A stretch of DNA of 64,000 nt from Stieleria mannarensis (GTDB lineage Bacteria; Planctomycetota; Planctomycetia; Pirellulales; Pirellulaceae). The translations under genes were made by a program, and so were the position numbers. The notes beneath the pieces are model-generated. The model was given only the letters and a program-made list of their open reading frames with translations, was not told the origin of the DNA and searched no databases. Of the stretch, positions 32,118 to 40,957 are shown piece after piece; position 1 is the first letter of the stretch; each line of letters opens with the position of its first letter. The stretch spans positions 124,001 through 188,000 of the forward strand of contig NZ_JACEHH010000008.1 in NCBI RefSeq assembly GCF_014154935.1. The letters are read 5' to 3'.

Positions 32118-34256
32118 ATGAATCAACCCACGCGAGCGATCACGTCCCTCCTTTTTCTGCTATCGGCCGTTTCCGTTTTGAACGCACAAGTCACCGCAAC
32201 CAAGTTGAAGTATCCCGTCACTGAAACGACGGACGTCCAAGATTCGTACCACGGCATCGAAGTCGCCGACCCCTATCGTTGGCTGGAAGACACCGAGAGT
32301 GCGGAGACCGAACAATGGGTCACGGCACAAAACGAAGTCACCCAGGCTTACTTACAATCGCTTCCCCAGCGCGAACCGATGCGACAGCGGTTGGAAAAAC
32401 TGTGGAACTATGAACGCTATGGCATCCCACGTCGTCGCGGCGAGCGTTACTTTTATTCTCACAACGACGGCCTGCAAAACCAAAGCGTCTTGTACATGGC
32501 CGATTCGCTGTCGGCTGAGCGCCAGGTGTTGATCGACCCGAACAAGTTGAGCGAAGACGGCACGGTCGCGCTGGCCGGAACGGTGTTGACCCGTGATGGT
32601 TCGTTGATCGCATACGCCTTGGCCGACGGCGGTAGCGATTGGCGGACCTGGAAAGTCCGTGACGTGGCCACCGGCAAGGACCTGGAGGATGTCGTCCACT
32701 GGGTCAAATTCAGCTCGGTCGCCTGGTTGCCCGACAACAGCGGGTTCTTTTACGCCCGCTACGATGAACCCGAAGCCGGATCCGAATTGACCGGCACGAA
32801 CGAAAACCAACGCTTGCATTTTCATGCCCTGGGAACCGACCAGACCCAGGACCCGTTGATCCTGAAACGTCCCGATCATCCCAAATGGGGATTTTCACCG
32901 GTCGTTACCGACGACGGACGCTACCTGGTGATCCAAAATTGGAAAGGCAGCGAGCCGAAGTCACAGGTTTTCGTCAAAGACCTCCGCGATGCCGATTCGG
33001 AAGTCAAACCGCTGATCACCGGATTCGATTTCGAATACGACTTCATCGGTTCGATCGACGATACGATGTACTTCCTGACCGATCACCAGGCTCCGCGGCG
33101 ACGTGTGATCGCCGTCGACGTAAGCGCGCCCGAGCGTGATCATTGGAAAGAAGTGATCGGCCAGTCCGAAGATGTGATCGAATCGGTCAGCCTGTTCGGC
33201 GAAACGTTCTACGTCGACGCCCTCCGCGATGCCCGCAGCCACGTCAGCCGATACGCGATCGACGGATCACCGATCGGTGATTTCGACTTACCCGGTGTCG
33301 GAACGGTCAGCGGGTTCGGTGGTCACCAGGATGCGACCGAGACGTTCTTCAGTTTCACCAACTACGTCACACCCGGAGCGATCTATCGAGTCGACTTGAC
33401 CGAGGACTCTCCGGCCGAAGCGACGTCACTGTGGCGACAAAGCGAGATCGACTTGGATTTGGACGCCTTCGTCACCGAACAGATCTTTTGCAACAGTAAA
33501 GACGGCACAAAGATCCCGATCATCGTCACGCGTCGCAAAGACAGCAAGCTGGACGGCAGCAATCAAACCTTGCTGTATGCCTATGGCGGGTTCAACGTTT
33601 CGCTGACCCCCGTGTTCTCACCGGCCAACGCCGCCTGGGTCGACGCCGGCGGGATTTACGCGGTCGCCAACTTGCGTGGCGGCGGAGAGTACGGACGCGA
33701 GTGGCATGAATCGGGCATGCGGCTGAAAAAACAAAACGTCTTCGACGACTTCATCGCCGCGGCGGAACACCTGATCGATGCCGGATACACCACGTCAGGC
33801 CGACTGGGCATTCGCGGCGGCAGCAACGGTGGGTTGTTGGTCGGTGCCGTCATGACCCAGCGGCCCGATCTGTTCGGCGCCTGTTTGCCCGCGGTCGGCG
33901 TGATGGACATGCTCCGCTACCACAAATTCACGATCGGATGGGCCTGGGTCACCGAGTACGGCAGCAGCGATGAAGCGGACCAGATCGAGAACTTGTTGTC
34001 GTATTCGCCGCTTCACAACCTGAAGCCCGGGACGTGTTATCCGCCGACCCTGATCACGACGGCCGACCGCGACGACCGCGTCGTTCCCGGTCACAGTTTC
34101 AAATTTGCCGCGGCCCTGCAAGCGGCCCAGTCCTGTGACAACCCGACGTTGATCCGCATCGAAACCCGAGCCGGACACGGCGCGGGAACCCCGGTCAGCA
34201 AACAGATCGACCAATACGCCGACCTTTGGGCATTCTTGAAGGCAAACCTGAACTGA
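32118..34256 (+). CDS. Prolyl oligopeptidase (S9A family), exported
   Basis: 712 aa from ATG 32118 (GTG 32103 is an alternative). Signal peptide AITSLLFLLSAVSVLNAQ (8-25), then the beta-propeller N-domain (YHGIEVADPYRWLEDTES onward) and an alpha/beta-hydrolase domain from about 490. Catalytic triad: Ser in IRGGSNGGLLVGAVMTQRPDLF, Asp in TADRDDRVVPGHSFKF, His in ETRAGHGAGTP. The family cuts short peptides (<30 residues) after proline; the propeller filters substrates. The signal peptide indicates periplasmic peptide degradation. It has no operon partners. Confidence 0.95.
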   Translation: MNQPTRAITSLLFLLSAVSVLNAQVTATKLKYPVTETTDVQDSYHGIEVADPYRWLEDTESAETEQWVTAQNEVTQAYLQSLPQREPMRQRLEKLWNYERYGIPRRRGERYFYSHNDGLQNQSVLYMADSLSAERQVLIDPNKLSEDGTVALAGTVLTRDGSLIAYALADGGSDWRTWKVRDVATGKDLEDVVHWVKFSSVAWLPDNSGFFYARYDEPEAGSELTGTNENQRLHFHALGTDQTQDPLILKRPDHPKWGFSPVVTDDGRYLVIQNWKGSEPKSQVFVKDLRDADSEVKPLITGFDFEYDFIGSIDDTMYFLTDHQAPRRRVIAVDVSAPERDHWKEVIGQSEDVIESVSLFGETFYVDALRDARSHVSRYAIDGSPIGDFDLPGVGTVSGFGGHQDATETFFSFTNYVTPGAIYRVDLTEDSPAEATSLWRQSEIDLDLDAFVTEQIFCNSKDGTKIPIIVTRRKDSKLDGSNQTLLYAYGGFNVSLTPVFSPANAAWVDAGGIYAVANLRGGGEYGREWHESGMRLKKQNVFDDFIAAAEHLIDAGYTTSGRLGIRGGSNGGLLVGAVMTQRPDLFGACLPAVGVMDMLRYHKFTIGWAWVTEYGSSDEADQIENLLSYSPLHNLKPGTCYPPTLITTADRDDRVVPGHSFKFAAALQAAQSCDNPTLIRIETRAGHGAGTPVSKQIDQYADLWAFLKANLN

Positions 34257-34292
34257 CATTGCCGGCAATCCCGGCGATTTGCTATCGGCACG

Positions 34293-34398
34293 AGTGGGAT
34301 CGGCTTCCAGCCTGTCAGTTCTCGTTCGGGGTAGCGGAACTCGCCAAGAGTTTCGGTTTCCTCGGCGAATCGCCGAAAGTCTTGGCGACTTCCGCTAC
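34293..34398. repeat. Dispersed hairpin elements (half of element E plus a 26-bp stem)
   Basis: GAGTGGGATCGGCTTCCAGC/CTGTC near 34293-34317 is half of the palindrome at 46492. Then GTAGCGGAACTCGCCAAGAG (34331 on) pairs with CTTGGCGACTTCCGCTAC (34381-34398), giving a 26-bp stem (34331-34356 with 34373-34398) with three mismatches. It may also end the upstream transcript. Confidence 0.7.
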
Positions 34399-34467
34399 TG
34401 AATTCTCCGGTTGATAAAGTACGAGAAGCCTACCCCACCACTACCCCTGCCACCAAAAAACGCGCCA

Positions 34468-36153
34468 ATGGATTGCCCGCGGACACCCAGCGAATCGTTC
34501 CGGTTCGTCTACACGATCAACCGAGACTTCATCCCGTTCGCGCTGGTCAGCATCCTGTCGGTGATCCGGTCCCAGACCCGGCGTTGTGAATTCCACATCG
34601 TCCACGACGGCGACCTCCACGACGCCGATCAATCCGACATCGGCAAGTTAATCGACGCCAACGGCGCCTCGGTCGCCTTCCACCGCGTCGGTGACCAGTT
34701 CCCACGCCAGTTCGCCCAGCATTCCGATTGGGACGTTTCGGTTTTGTACCGACTGGCCCTGCCGCAGATCTTGCCGGCGGAAATCGAGCGCGTGGTCTAC
34801 CTGGACGGCGACACGTTGGTCCGTGGACCGTTGGACGAATTGTTCAACCTGGACCTGGGTGATTCCGGCTTGGCGGCCGTTCCGGAAGCTCATCCGGCGG
34901 TCGAACGACTGGGGTTGCCGCCCGAATCGGCGTACCTGAACAGCGGCGTGCTTGCGATCGACCTGGCCACCTGGCGCTCGAAGCGGACCAGCGAAGCGAT
35001 GTTGGACAAGGTGATGCAGGATCCCGATCGATGGGTCTATCCCGATCAAGACATCTTGGCGGTCCAGTTCGCCGGCGGTTGGACGCGTCTGGCGCCCGAG
35101 TACAACGTGACGCACCGTTTCTTTTCCGGTCCCGATGCGTTGCCGTTGCCGACACCCGATCCACCTGTCATTCACTTCAGCGGCCAGGGATCCAAGCCCT
35201 GGCAAACCTGGCGTCCGCATCCGTTCGCCGATGAATTCTGGCAGCTGGCCGAGGTGGTTCGCGATGCCGGATTCGAACTCCCGAACCGTCCGCAAAAGAA
35301 ACGTCGTTGGTACCAACGCGGAATCGCCGCGGCGTATCGCAACCGCCGTCGTCGGATTCGCCAGCAGCGACGTGACAAGGCTGCGGCCGAACGTCAGATG
35401 CGACGAAAAATGCTACAGGCCCGTGATCGAGAAATGGTGTTGCAGTTTGCCGGCGAGATGACGGTCCGGCGCGGTCCGTTTACCGGGCTGTGTTACCCCG
35501 AAGCCTACTCGCACGGCAGCACGTTGGCGGCGAAGTTGTTGGGCACGTACGAAGCCGAATTGCAACCGGTGTTGGAACGTTTGCTTGCCAAAGACTATCC
35601 GGTGATCATCGACGTCGGCGGCGCGGAAGGTTATTACGCGATCGGATGCGCGATGCGTTGGCCGGATGCGCAGGTGTTGGCGTACGAACTGCAGCGCGAA
35701 GCCCGGGCGGCGATCGCCGAGATGGCGGCGGCCAACGGCGTGGCGGACCGCCTGGTCGTTCAAGCCGAATGCATGTTTGGCGACTTGTTTGGCCGCCGTG
35801 GTTTGGTGATTTGTGACATCGAAGGCGGCGAGGCGGAGTTGTTGGTCAACGAGCGCGCCGCCGAAGCGTTTGCCGAAAGCGACTTCCTGATCGAGACACA
35901 CGACCTGTTCCGCCCCGGAATTTGCGAGCGGCTGCACGAACAATTCGCCGCCACGCATGACGTCACCGTGATCGACGCGATCCTGGACGAGGAACGCCCG
36001 AACCACTGGTCGCTTCCCGAACTCGCCAATCTCAGCCAGCCCCGCCAAGCCCAAGTGCTCGGCGAGCGTCGCGCCGGCCCGATGCAGTGGCTGCTCTGCG
36101 AGTCCAAACACCCTTTCCCCCACCGCCCCGACACCGCCAAACACGCCGCCTAG
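34468..36153 (+). CDS. Glycosyltransferase family 8 fused to FkbM-like methyltransferase
   Basis: 561 aa from ATG 34468 (TTG 34411 is a possible earlier start). N-terminal GT8 part (residues about 10-280): FVYTINRDFIPFALVSILSVI, HDADQSDI, the DxD metal motif YLDGDTLV (DGD 113-115), AYLNSGVLAIDL, YPDQDILAVQF and the C-terminal VIHFSGQGSKPW. A very basic linker (KKRRWYQRG... RRRRIRQQRRDK, about 283-330) leads to a class I methyltransferase: YPVIIDVGGAEGYYAIGCAM (about 378) and LVICDIEGGEAELLV. The Asp-x-Glu-Gly form is FkbM-like, i.e. sugar or lipid O-methylation. A single chain that both adds and methylates a sugar is inferred. Cytoplasmic or membrane-peripheral. Confidence 0.85.
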   Translation: MDCPRTPSESFRFVYTINRDFIPFALVSILSVIRSQTRRCEFHIVHDGDLHDADQSDIGKLIDANGASVAFHRVGDQFPRQFAQHSDWDVSVLYRLALPQILPAEIERVVYLDGDTLVRGPLDELFNLDLGDSGLAAVPEAHPAVERLGLPPESAYLNSGVLAIDLATWRSKRTSEAMLDKVMQDPDRWVYPDQDILAVQFAGGWTRLAPEYNVTHRFFSGPDALPLPTPDPPVIHFSGQGSKPWQTWRPHPFADEFWQLAEVVRDAGFELPNRPQKKRRWYQRGIAAAYRNRRRRIRQQRRDKAAAERQMRRKMLQARDREMVLQFAGEMTVRRGPFTGLCYPEAYSHGSTLAAKLLGTYEAELQPVLERLLAKDYPVIIDVGGAEGYYAIGCAMRWPDAQVLAYELQREARAAIAEMAAANGVADRLVVQAECMFGDLFGRRGLVICDIEGGEAELLVNERAAEAFAESDFLIETHDLFRPGICERLHEQFAATHDVTVIDAILDEERPNHWSLPELANLSQPRQAQVLGERRAGPMQWLLCESKHPFPHRPDTAKHAA

Positions 36154-36259
36154 CCAGTGTCCCCAATAGCTCCGCCAGTGTAGAGCCATTGTCCCCAATT
36201 GCTCCCGACGATCGCCCCGATCGTCCCCCGGCATCCCAAAATCAGCACCGCCAACGACA

Positions 36260-36288
36260 CCCACGGATGGCAAAGCGTCCCCACGGAT
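36260..36288 (+). repeat. Dispersed element C, copy 5
   Basis: CCCACGGATGGCAAAGCGTC then CCCACGGAT. It lies in the gap between the fusion gene and the convergent barrel gene. Confidence 0.8.
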
Positions 36289-36324
36289 CCCCGATTACGA
36301 TCCACGCACGCATCCGCCTTCCAT

Positions 36325-37290
36325 TCAAAAAGACCGTCGCAGCTCAAACCGAACGATGTCGCTGTACCAATTGCTGTCGGTCAGCACGGTTCCGTAACCG
36401 ACATACAAACTTGTGGGGGATTGGCTGGTGGCAGACCGGCTGCCGCAGCGGTTTGACTTGATCGAAAACCGCGCGCCCAGCTTGAAGTTCACGATGGCGT
36501 CGTTGACCGCAGAATTTCGTTGACCGGTCGAATCACTACGCAGTCCATTGAACACGTGCCAACCGACGACTTCCGCAACCGGGGAAACATGCAAACGCGA
36601 ATCGTCGTAGGCCTTGTAGCTGGCACCGAGTCCATACCGCAGTACCTCGCCGGCAAAGTCTCGCCGCTGGCCGTTTGAGTCGAGCGGGGGAGCCGTTGAG
36701 CCATCGATCGGGATCCAATACCGCAACTCCGACTCGACCGTCACATTGCGGCTGGGCCGAAGCAGGCTTAACAACCCCGGCTCAAGGCTGACGTGATCGG
36801 TGCTCAGACTCTTCCTTGCGTCCCCGGTTGGAAAGTACCCTCGCAGCTGCGCCGTAAGAAGCGTGGTTTCAGTCTCCAGCAACGAGGCTTTGCATCCAGC
36901 TTGGATGTCATACAAGCCTCCCGTGTTGTCATTGACCACCGGATCAATCCATCGAAACGGGAGTTCGGCGAACAGGGAAACGTAGTCCCAGCGATGCCAT
37001 TCAAGGTACGTGGCGAGTTCTTGGTGATTGTCGATGCCGCGTTCCAGTTCGGGTGCACCGGCGACACCATACTGGGCATAGAAGAATTCGGCTCGGTCGG
37101 CAAAGCGACTGGAGAATGCGGCGTCAAAGCGAAGCCGGACTTGATTTCCCAGTACGGCGGAATCGATGTAGCCGACTCCGCTGTCACCGACCACAATTTG
37201 AGCGTCCGCGGTCGGAAGCGCCGCCAGCGACCACACAAGTGTGCTGGCAAACAGAAGGTTGCCAACGTTTCGGTTGCCCCGGTGGCGCAT
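36325..37290 (-). CDS. Outer-membrane beta-barrel-like exported protein
   Basis: 321 aa from ATG 37290 (TTG 37296 is two codons earlier). Signal peptide: NVGNLLFASTLVWSLAALPTADAQ. The mature part alternates polar and aromatic residues in short strands (VRLRFDAAFSSRFADRAEFFYAQYG, YLEWHRWDYVSLFAELPFRW, ELRYWIPI, LRYGLGASYKAY) and ends in Phe, the usual BAM recognition signal. The GARFSIK and SLYVGYGTVL strands near the end fit a barrel of about 12-14 strands. I recognise no specific porin family. It stands in front of the kinase gene on the same strand, 83 bp downstream of its end. Confidence 0.75.
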   Translation of the reverse strand: MRHRGNRNVGNLLFASTLVWSLAALPTADAQIVVGDSGVGYIDSAVLGNQVRLRFDAAFSSRFADRAEFFYAQYGVAGAPELERGIDNHQELATYLEWHRWDYVSLFAELPFRWIDPVVNDNTGGLYDIQAGCKASLLETETTLLTAQLRGYFPTGDARKSLSTDHVSLEPGLLSLLRPSRNVTVESELRYWIPIDGSTAPPLDSNGQRRDFAGEVLRYGLGASYKAYDDSRLHVSPVAEVVGWHVFNGLRSDSTGQRNSAVNDAIVNFKLGARFSIKSNRCGSRSATSQSPTSLYVGYGTVLTDSNWYSDIVRFELRRSF

Positions 37291-37372
37291 TTCCAAGGGA
37301 TCTTAAGCGAGAGTCAATGGATGGCCTTCGCGACCGGTGACCGAACACATCGTTGATATCGGCATCCTGGGA

Positions 37373-40165
37373 TCAATCGTTCAATCTTTCCGAGACGGAC
37401 TTTTCAAAGGCGAGGTGTTGGTCCAGGAAGTCTTGAATCTCGGGATTTCGTGGTTGCCGACGGAGTGCGGCGCGCTGGCTGACGATGGCTTGATCGACGA
37501 ATTGTTTGGCGGTGTCCCAGTCGCCGTTTTGTGAATGCAAGTATCCGATGCCGCCCAACAGGCGTCCCCGCAAGCTGTGGAAACGGGCTTCGGTCTCGGC
37601 AAACTCGGGAAACTTGTCCGTCATCCTTTCCAGCCGCCCGACGGCATTTTGAAACTCGCTCATCGACTCTTGCCGGCGACCGAGCATTGCGAGCGACCCG
37701 GCCACGCTATTGCCCGCGTTGGCTGATTCATACAAGTAATTTGGAACCCCGGGAAACTCATCGAACAACTCCCTGAACCGCTGTGCCGCATCGGTGGCAT
37801 ACTCGAGTGCCGCCTCGTTTTCACCGTCGGTTTCCGTCAGCAGCAAGTTCCCCAAGTCGACTTCGGCCACCGCCAAACGAAATTGATGATCCCGGTGGTC
37901 GCTCTCCAACGCGAGCGATTGCTTGAGGTTTTCGATCGCCCGCTCGTAGGATTCCCGTGCACCGACGACTCGGCCTGGAATCTTTCGCAGCAGCACGCCC
38001 AAGTTGATTTGGGATCGGGCCAGGTCCGCCAGAATGCGCGATCGGTCCTCTGACGGAACAGACGGGGCATCGACCAACTGTTGCAGCAACCCGATCGCGC
38101 GATGGAAGTCGTCTTCTGCGCGTGGAAACTCCCCTGTCTGTGTCAACAACAGTCCCAGGTTGTTCAACGTTCGACTGCGTTCAAGCTTGTACTCGGTGTT
38201 TTCCGGGAACCGCTGATGGAGTTTCGTTTGCAGGGAGAGCCCACGATCGAGATGCATGCGGGCCGATTCGGGATCGGTGATGCGAAGCGTCTCACCGAGC
38301 ATCGCGTGCGACCGAGCCCATTGGACCTTCAAGTCGATGTCCAGCGGCGATGCTTCGATCAGTGAATCGAGCACCGCGATCGCGTCACGGAACGCGAGTT
38401 GGGCTTGCTGAGTTTCGCCCAGCAAGCTGTGCAGAAGCGCGATCCGATAGCGTGTCCGAGCGTACTGGTTCCAGAGCTGCGGATTCGTCGGCCGCGACAG
38501 CGACAAGCGTTCATAAAACGACAAGGCACGATGCAGCAATTCGCGTCGCGCCGTCTGCATTTGCGGAACATGTTCCAGCGAATCACTGGCATAGCTTGTG
38601 ACCATCTCGTGGATCACGTCGAGTGAAATCGAAAAGAATTCTTCGGCTTCTTTCCGAGCTTGGATTTCACGTTGAACATGTTGACGTAGCCGGATCGACG
38701 AGAGCAGTGAAATCGTCGCGACCAAGAACAGCAACATCGCGATGCCGCTCGCCAACGCCGCGACGACGGGATTCCGGCGACACCAGCGAATCGATCGTTC
38801 CACGCGGCTGACCGGGCGGGCCAGGATCGGTTCACCGCGCAGGTAGCGGTTCAAATCGTCGGCCATGTCGGCGGCGGACGCGTAGCGTTTGGCAGGCTCC
38901 TTGGAGAGTGACTTCAGCGTGATGGTTTGCAAATCTGCATCGATCGCCCGGTTCAGTTCACGAGGTTCGACCGGCTCTTCGTCGATGACTTGCCGCAACG
39001 TTTCGATCGCCGACGCGGATCGAAAGGGAGGCCGTCCGGTGAGGCAGAAATAGAGCGTCGCGCCCAAGCTGTAAATGTCGCTGGATTGGGTGCAGCGCGA
39101 GGCATCCTGGGCCTGTTCGGGCGACATGAACGAAGGCGACCCCATCACCTCGCCCGTCTGCGTGCTGTCGGCAATGTCCTGGTCGGTCGCCTTGGCCAAA
39201 CCAAAGTCCGCCACGTAGGGGCGTTCGGAGGGTTTGGCGGTCGGTTCAACATTTCGACTCTCGGACGCATCTCCTGCGGCGACATCAGGTTTGGACGTGG
39301 CACCGGACGAGAGCGTGGCCGCGGATGACGACGACGACACCCGGCTTTCGCGAAGCAAGATGTTTTGTGGCTTGAGGTCGCGGTGCAAAATACCGTGTCG
39401 GTGCGCGTGATCGACCGCACCGGCGACGTTGGCCATCAACGCAGCGACGCGTCGGTTCTCCAGCGGACTGTCCTGCACCACCGATGCCAGACTGGGACCG
39501 TCGATGAATTGCATCGAATAGAAAAGCGTGCCGTCGACTTCGCCGACATCATAAATCGTCACGACATGGTCATGGTCAAGCCGCGCTGCCGCTTGGGCTT
39601 CGCCGCGGAAACGCTTTTTCCAGGTCTCCGCGCGTTCCGAAGTCAACAGGGAAAGTTGGTCGGGCCGGATCAGCTTCACCGCCACGATGCGGTTGGCACT
39701 TTTTTGACGCGCCTTAAAGACCACGCCCATGCCGCCGGCACCGATTTGTCGCAACAATTCATAATCGCCGAACTCGCCAACGAAAGCGTGTTGGTCGGAT
39801 TTGTTGCCGGCGGTGACCGCTTTCGCTCCCAACTGGTTGTCGAGGGTCAGGGCCAAGGTCGGTTCGTCGGCGGGATCCGTCGGGGAGCGATCCGATCGGG
39901 TGTGTTCTGTTCGGCCAGTGGCGTCAGCATTCAGCTCGGTGCTGACACCGGTGGTTGGCCAAGCGAGGTGCTGATCGCCCAACAGGGTTTCCAGCTGGTG
40001 GTCGATCGACACGTCAGCGCTCGCCAATTTTTCCAATCGCTGCTGACACGACCGGCACTGGCCGACGTGGTCGATCAGTCCGTCGCCCACGTCATCACGG
40101 AGCGAATCGATGCCCTCGCTCAATAGCATCCGCAGCGATGTTTCGGTGGGGCAGTCGATCATCAT
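37373..40165 (-). CDS. Serine/threonine protein kinase with TPR C-terminus and zinc-binding N-terminus
   Basis: 930 aa. The first 50 residues contain LIDHVGQCRSCQQRLEKL, an H-x3-C-x2-C zinc motif like anti-sigma ZAS domains. Kinase domain (about 130-450): glycine loop QIGAGGMGVVFKAR, Lys in VAVKLIRPDQ, HRDLKPQNILL, DFGLAKA, GSPFMSPEQ-type activation end (SPSFMSPEQAQD). A Ser/Thr-rich insert follows HRDLKPQN. One membrane helix (VVAALASGIAMLLFLVATISLL, about 465-487), then many TPR repeats to the end (ARTRYRIALLHSLLGETQQA; ARSHAMLGETL). Its ATG overlaps the TGA of the sigma gene. A membrane kinase likely senses via its periplasmic TPRs and controls the partner ECF sigma factor. Confidence 0.93.
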   Translation of the reverse strand: MMIDCPTETSLRMLLSEGIDSLRDDVGDGLIDHVGQCRSCQQRLEKLASADVSIDHQLETLLGDQHLAWPTTGVSTELNADATGRTEHTRSDRSPTDPADEPTLALTLDNQLGAKAVTAGNKSDQHAFVGEFGDYELLRQIGAGGMGVVFKARQKSANRIVAVKLIRPDQLSLLTSERAETWKKRFRGEAQAAARLDHDHVVTIYDVGEVDGTLFYSMQFIDGPSLASVVQDSPLENRRVAALMANVAGAVDHAHRHGILHRDLKPQNILLRESRVSSSSSAATLSSGATSKPDVAAGDASESRNVEPTAKPSERPYVADFGLAKATDQDIADSTQTGEVMGSPSFMSPEQAQDASRCTQSSDIYSLGATLYFCLTGRPPFRSASAIETLRQVIDEEPVEPRELNRAIDADLQTITLKSLSKEPAKRYASAADMADDLNRYLRGEPILARPVSRVERSIRWCRRNPVVAALASGIAMLLFLVATISLLSSIRLRQHVQREIQARKEAEEFFSISLDVIHEMVTSYASDSLEHVPQMQTARRELLHRALSFYERLSLSRPTNPQLWNQYARTRYRIALLHSLLGETQQAQLAFRDAIAVLDSLIEASPLDIDLKVQWARSHAMLGETLRITDPESARMHLDRGLSLQTKLHQRFPENTEYKLERSRTLNNLGLLLTQTGEFPRAEDDFHRAIGLLQQLVDAPSVPSEDRSRILADLARSQINLGVLLRKIPGRVVGARESYERAIENLKQSLALESDHRDHQFRLAVAEVDLGNLLLTETDGENEAALEYATDAAQRFRELFDEFPGVPNYLYESANAGNSVAGSLAMLGRRQESMSEFQNAVGRLERMTDKFPEFAETEARFHSLRGRLLGGIGYLHSQNGDWDTAKQFVDQAIVSQRAALRRQPRNPEIQDFLDQHLAFEKSVSERLND

Positions 40166-40782
40166 GGACCCGGCCGAAGCAGGTCGGCTTGCTCCAAGAT
40201 CGCGACCTCTTCCTGCAGCATCTTTTTGACCTTACTTTTGGCAACCCAGACGGCACCGACCTTCATGTCCAACGACTCCGCCACCTGTTCGCCGGAACGC
40301 CCGTGTCGCGTCAGTTGCTCGAACGCTTGCCAGGTTTTCGGCTGCACTCGATCGCGGACCCGCAGCATGGCTTTCTCAAGCAATTCGCGTTTCCATTCGG
40401 CCTCCAACTGTTCGGCGAATTGATCGCCGTCGCCGTGCTGCTCGAGCAACTGATGAACAACCGTATCGCCGGTCGCGATCGCCTGACGCTGTTTTTTGGT
40501 CAACAGGTCGGCCCAGGCGCGACGGGCAATGGTTCGCAGAAAGCCACGAAAGCGGAGTTGGCCGTCGTACTCGAACGAAGCAGCTTGTCGCGAGAAAGCC
40601 ATCAAGACTTCCTGCACCACGTCATCGGCATCGGAACGTTGCATCCCCCAACGGCGACACCAGGCGGAAACCAACGGGGCGTAGCGGGATTCGAAACGGC
40701 GCCATGCCGCGGAATCGTCGGGTCTAGATCGCAGCTGCCCGAGTAGCGTTGCACTGGTGGAAAGGTCAGATGGTTCGCTCAC
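40162..40782 (-). CDS. ECF-type sigma factor (planctomycete sigma/kinase pair)
   Basis: 206 aa from GTG 40782. Region 2: WRRFESRYAPLVSAWCRRWGMQRSDADDVVQEVLMAFSRQ and GFLRTIARRAWADLLTKKQR. Region 4: ARTWQAFEQLTRHGRSGEQVAESLDMKVGAVWVAKSKVKKML (residues about 148-190), with its HTH. This is the ECF architecture that redirects RNA polymerase to stress or signalling promoters. Its stop overlaps the kinase ATG by four bases (ATGA), so both are made together. ECF-kinase pairs of this type are widespread in planctomycetes and are thought to replace anti-sigma control with phosphorylation. Promoter targets are unknown. Confidence 0.92.
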   Translation of the reverse strand: MSEPSDLSTSATLLGQLRSRPDDSAAWRRFESRYAPLVSAWCRRWGMQRSDADDVVQEVLMAFSRQAASFEYDGQLRFRGFLRTIARRAWADLLTKKQRQAIATGDTVVHQLLEQHGDGDQFAEQLEAEWKRELLEKAMLRVRDRVQPKTWQAFEQLTRHGRSGEQVAESLDMKVGAVWVAKSKVKKMLQEEVAILEQADLLRPGP

Positions 40783-40957
40783 GACAGCCGCAGGGAAACA
40801 ATTTTTCGAAAAACGAGAGAATCGCCATTAGGTTTGCGAAATCTCACGGAAGTACCTGCCAAGACGACCGCCGGCACCGGGCCTAAGTATAGGAACTGGG
40901 CCCGCAAAGTCGAACTGAATCACCGTACCGCATCCGCGTCTTGCGAGGAACCTTTCC

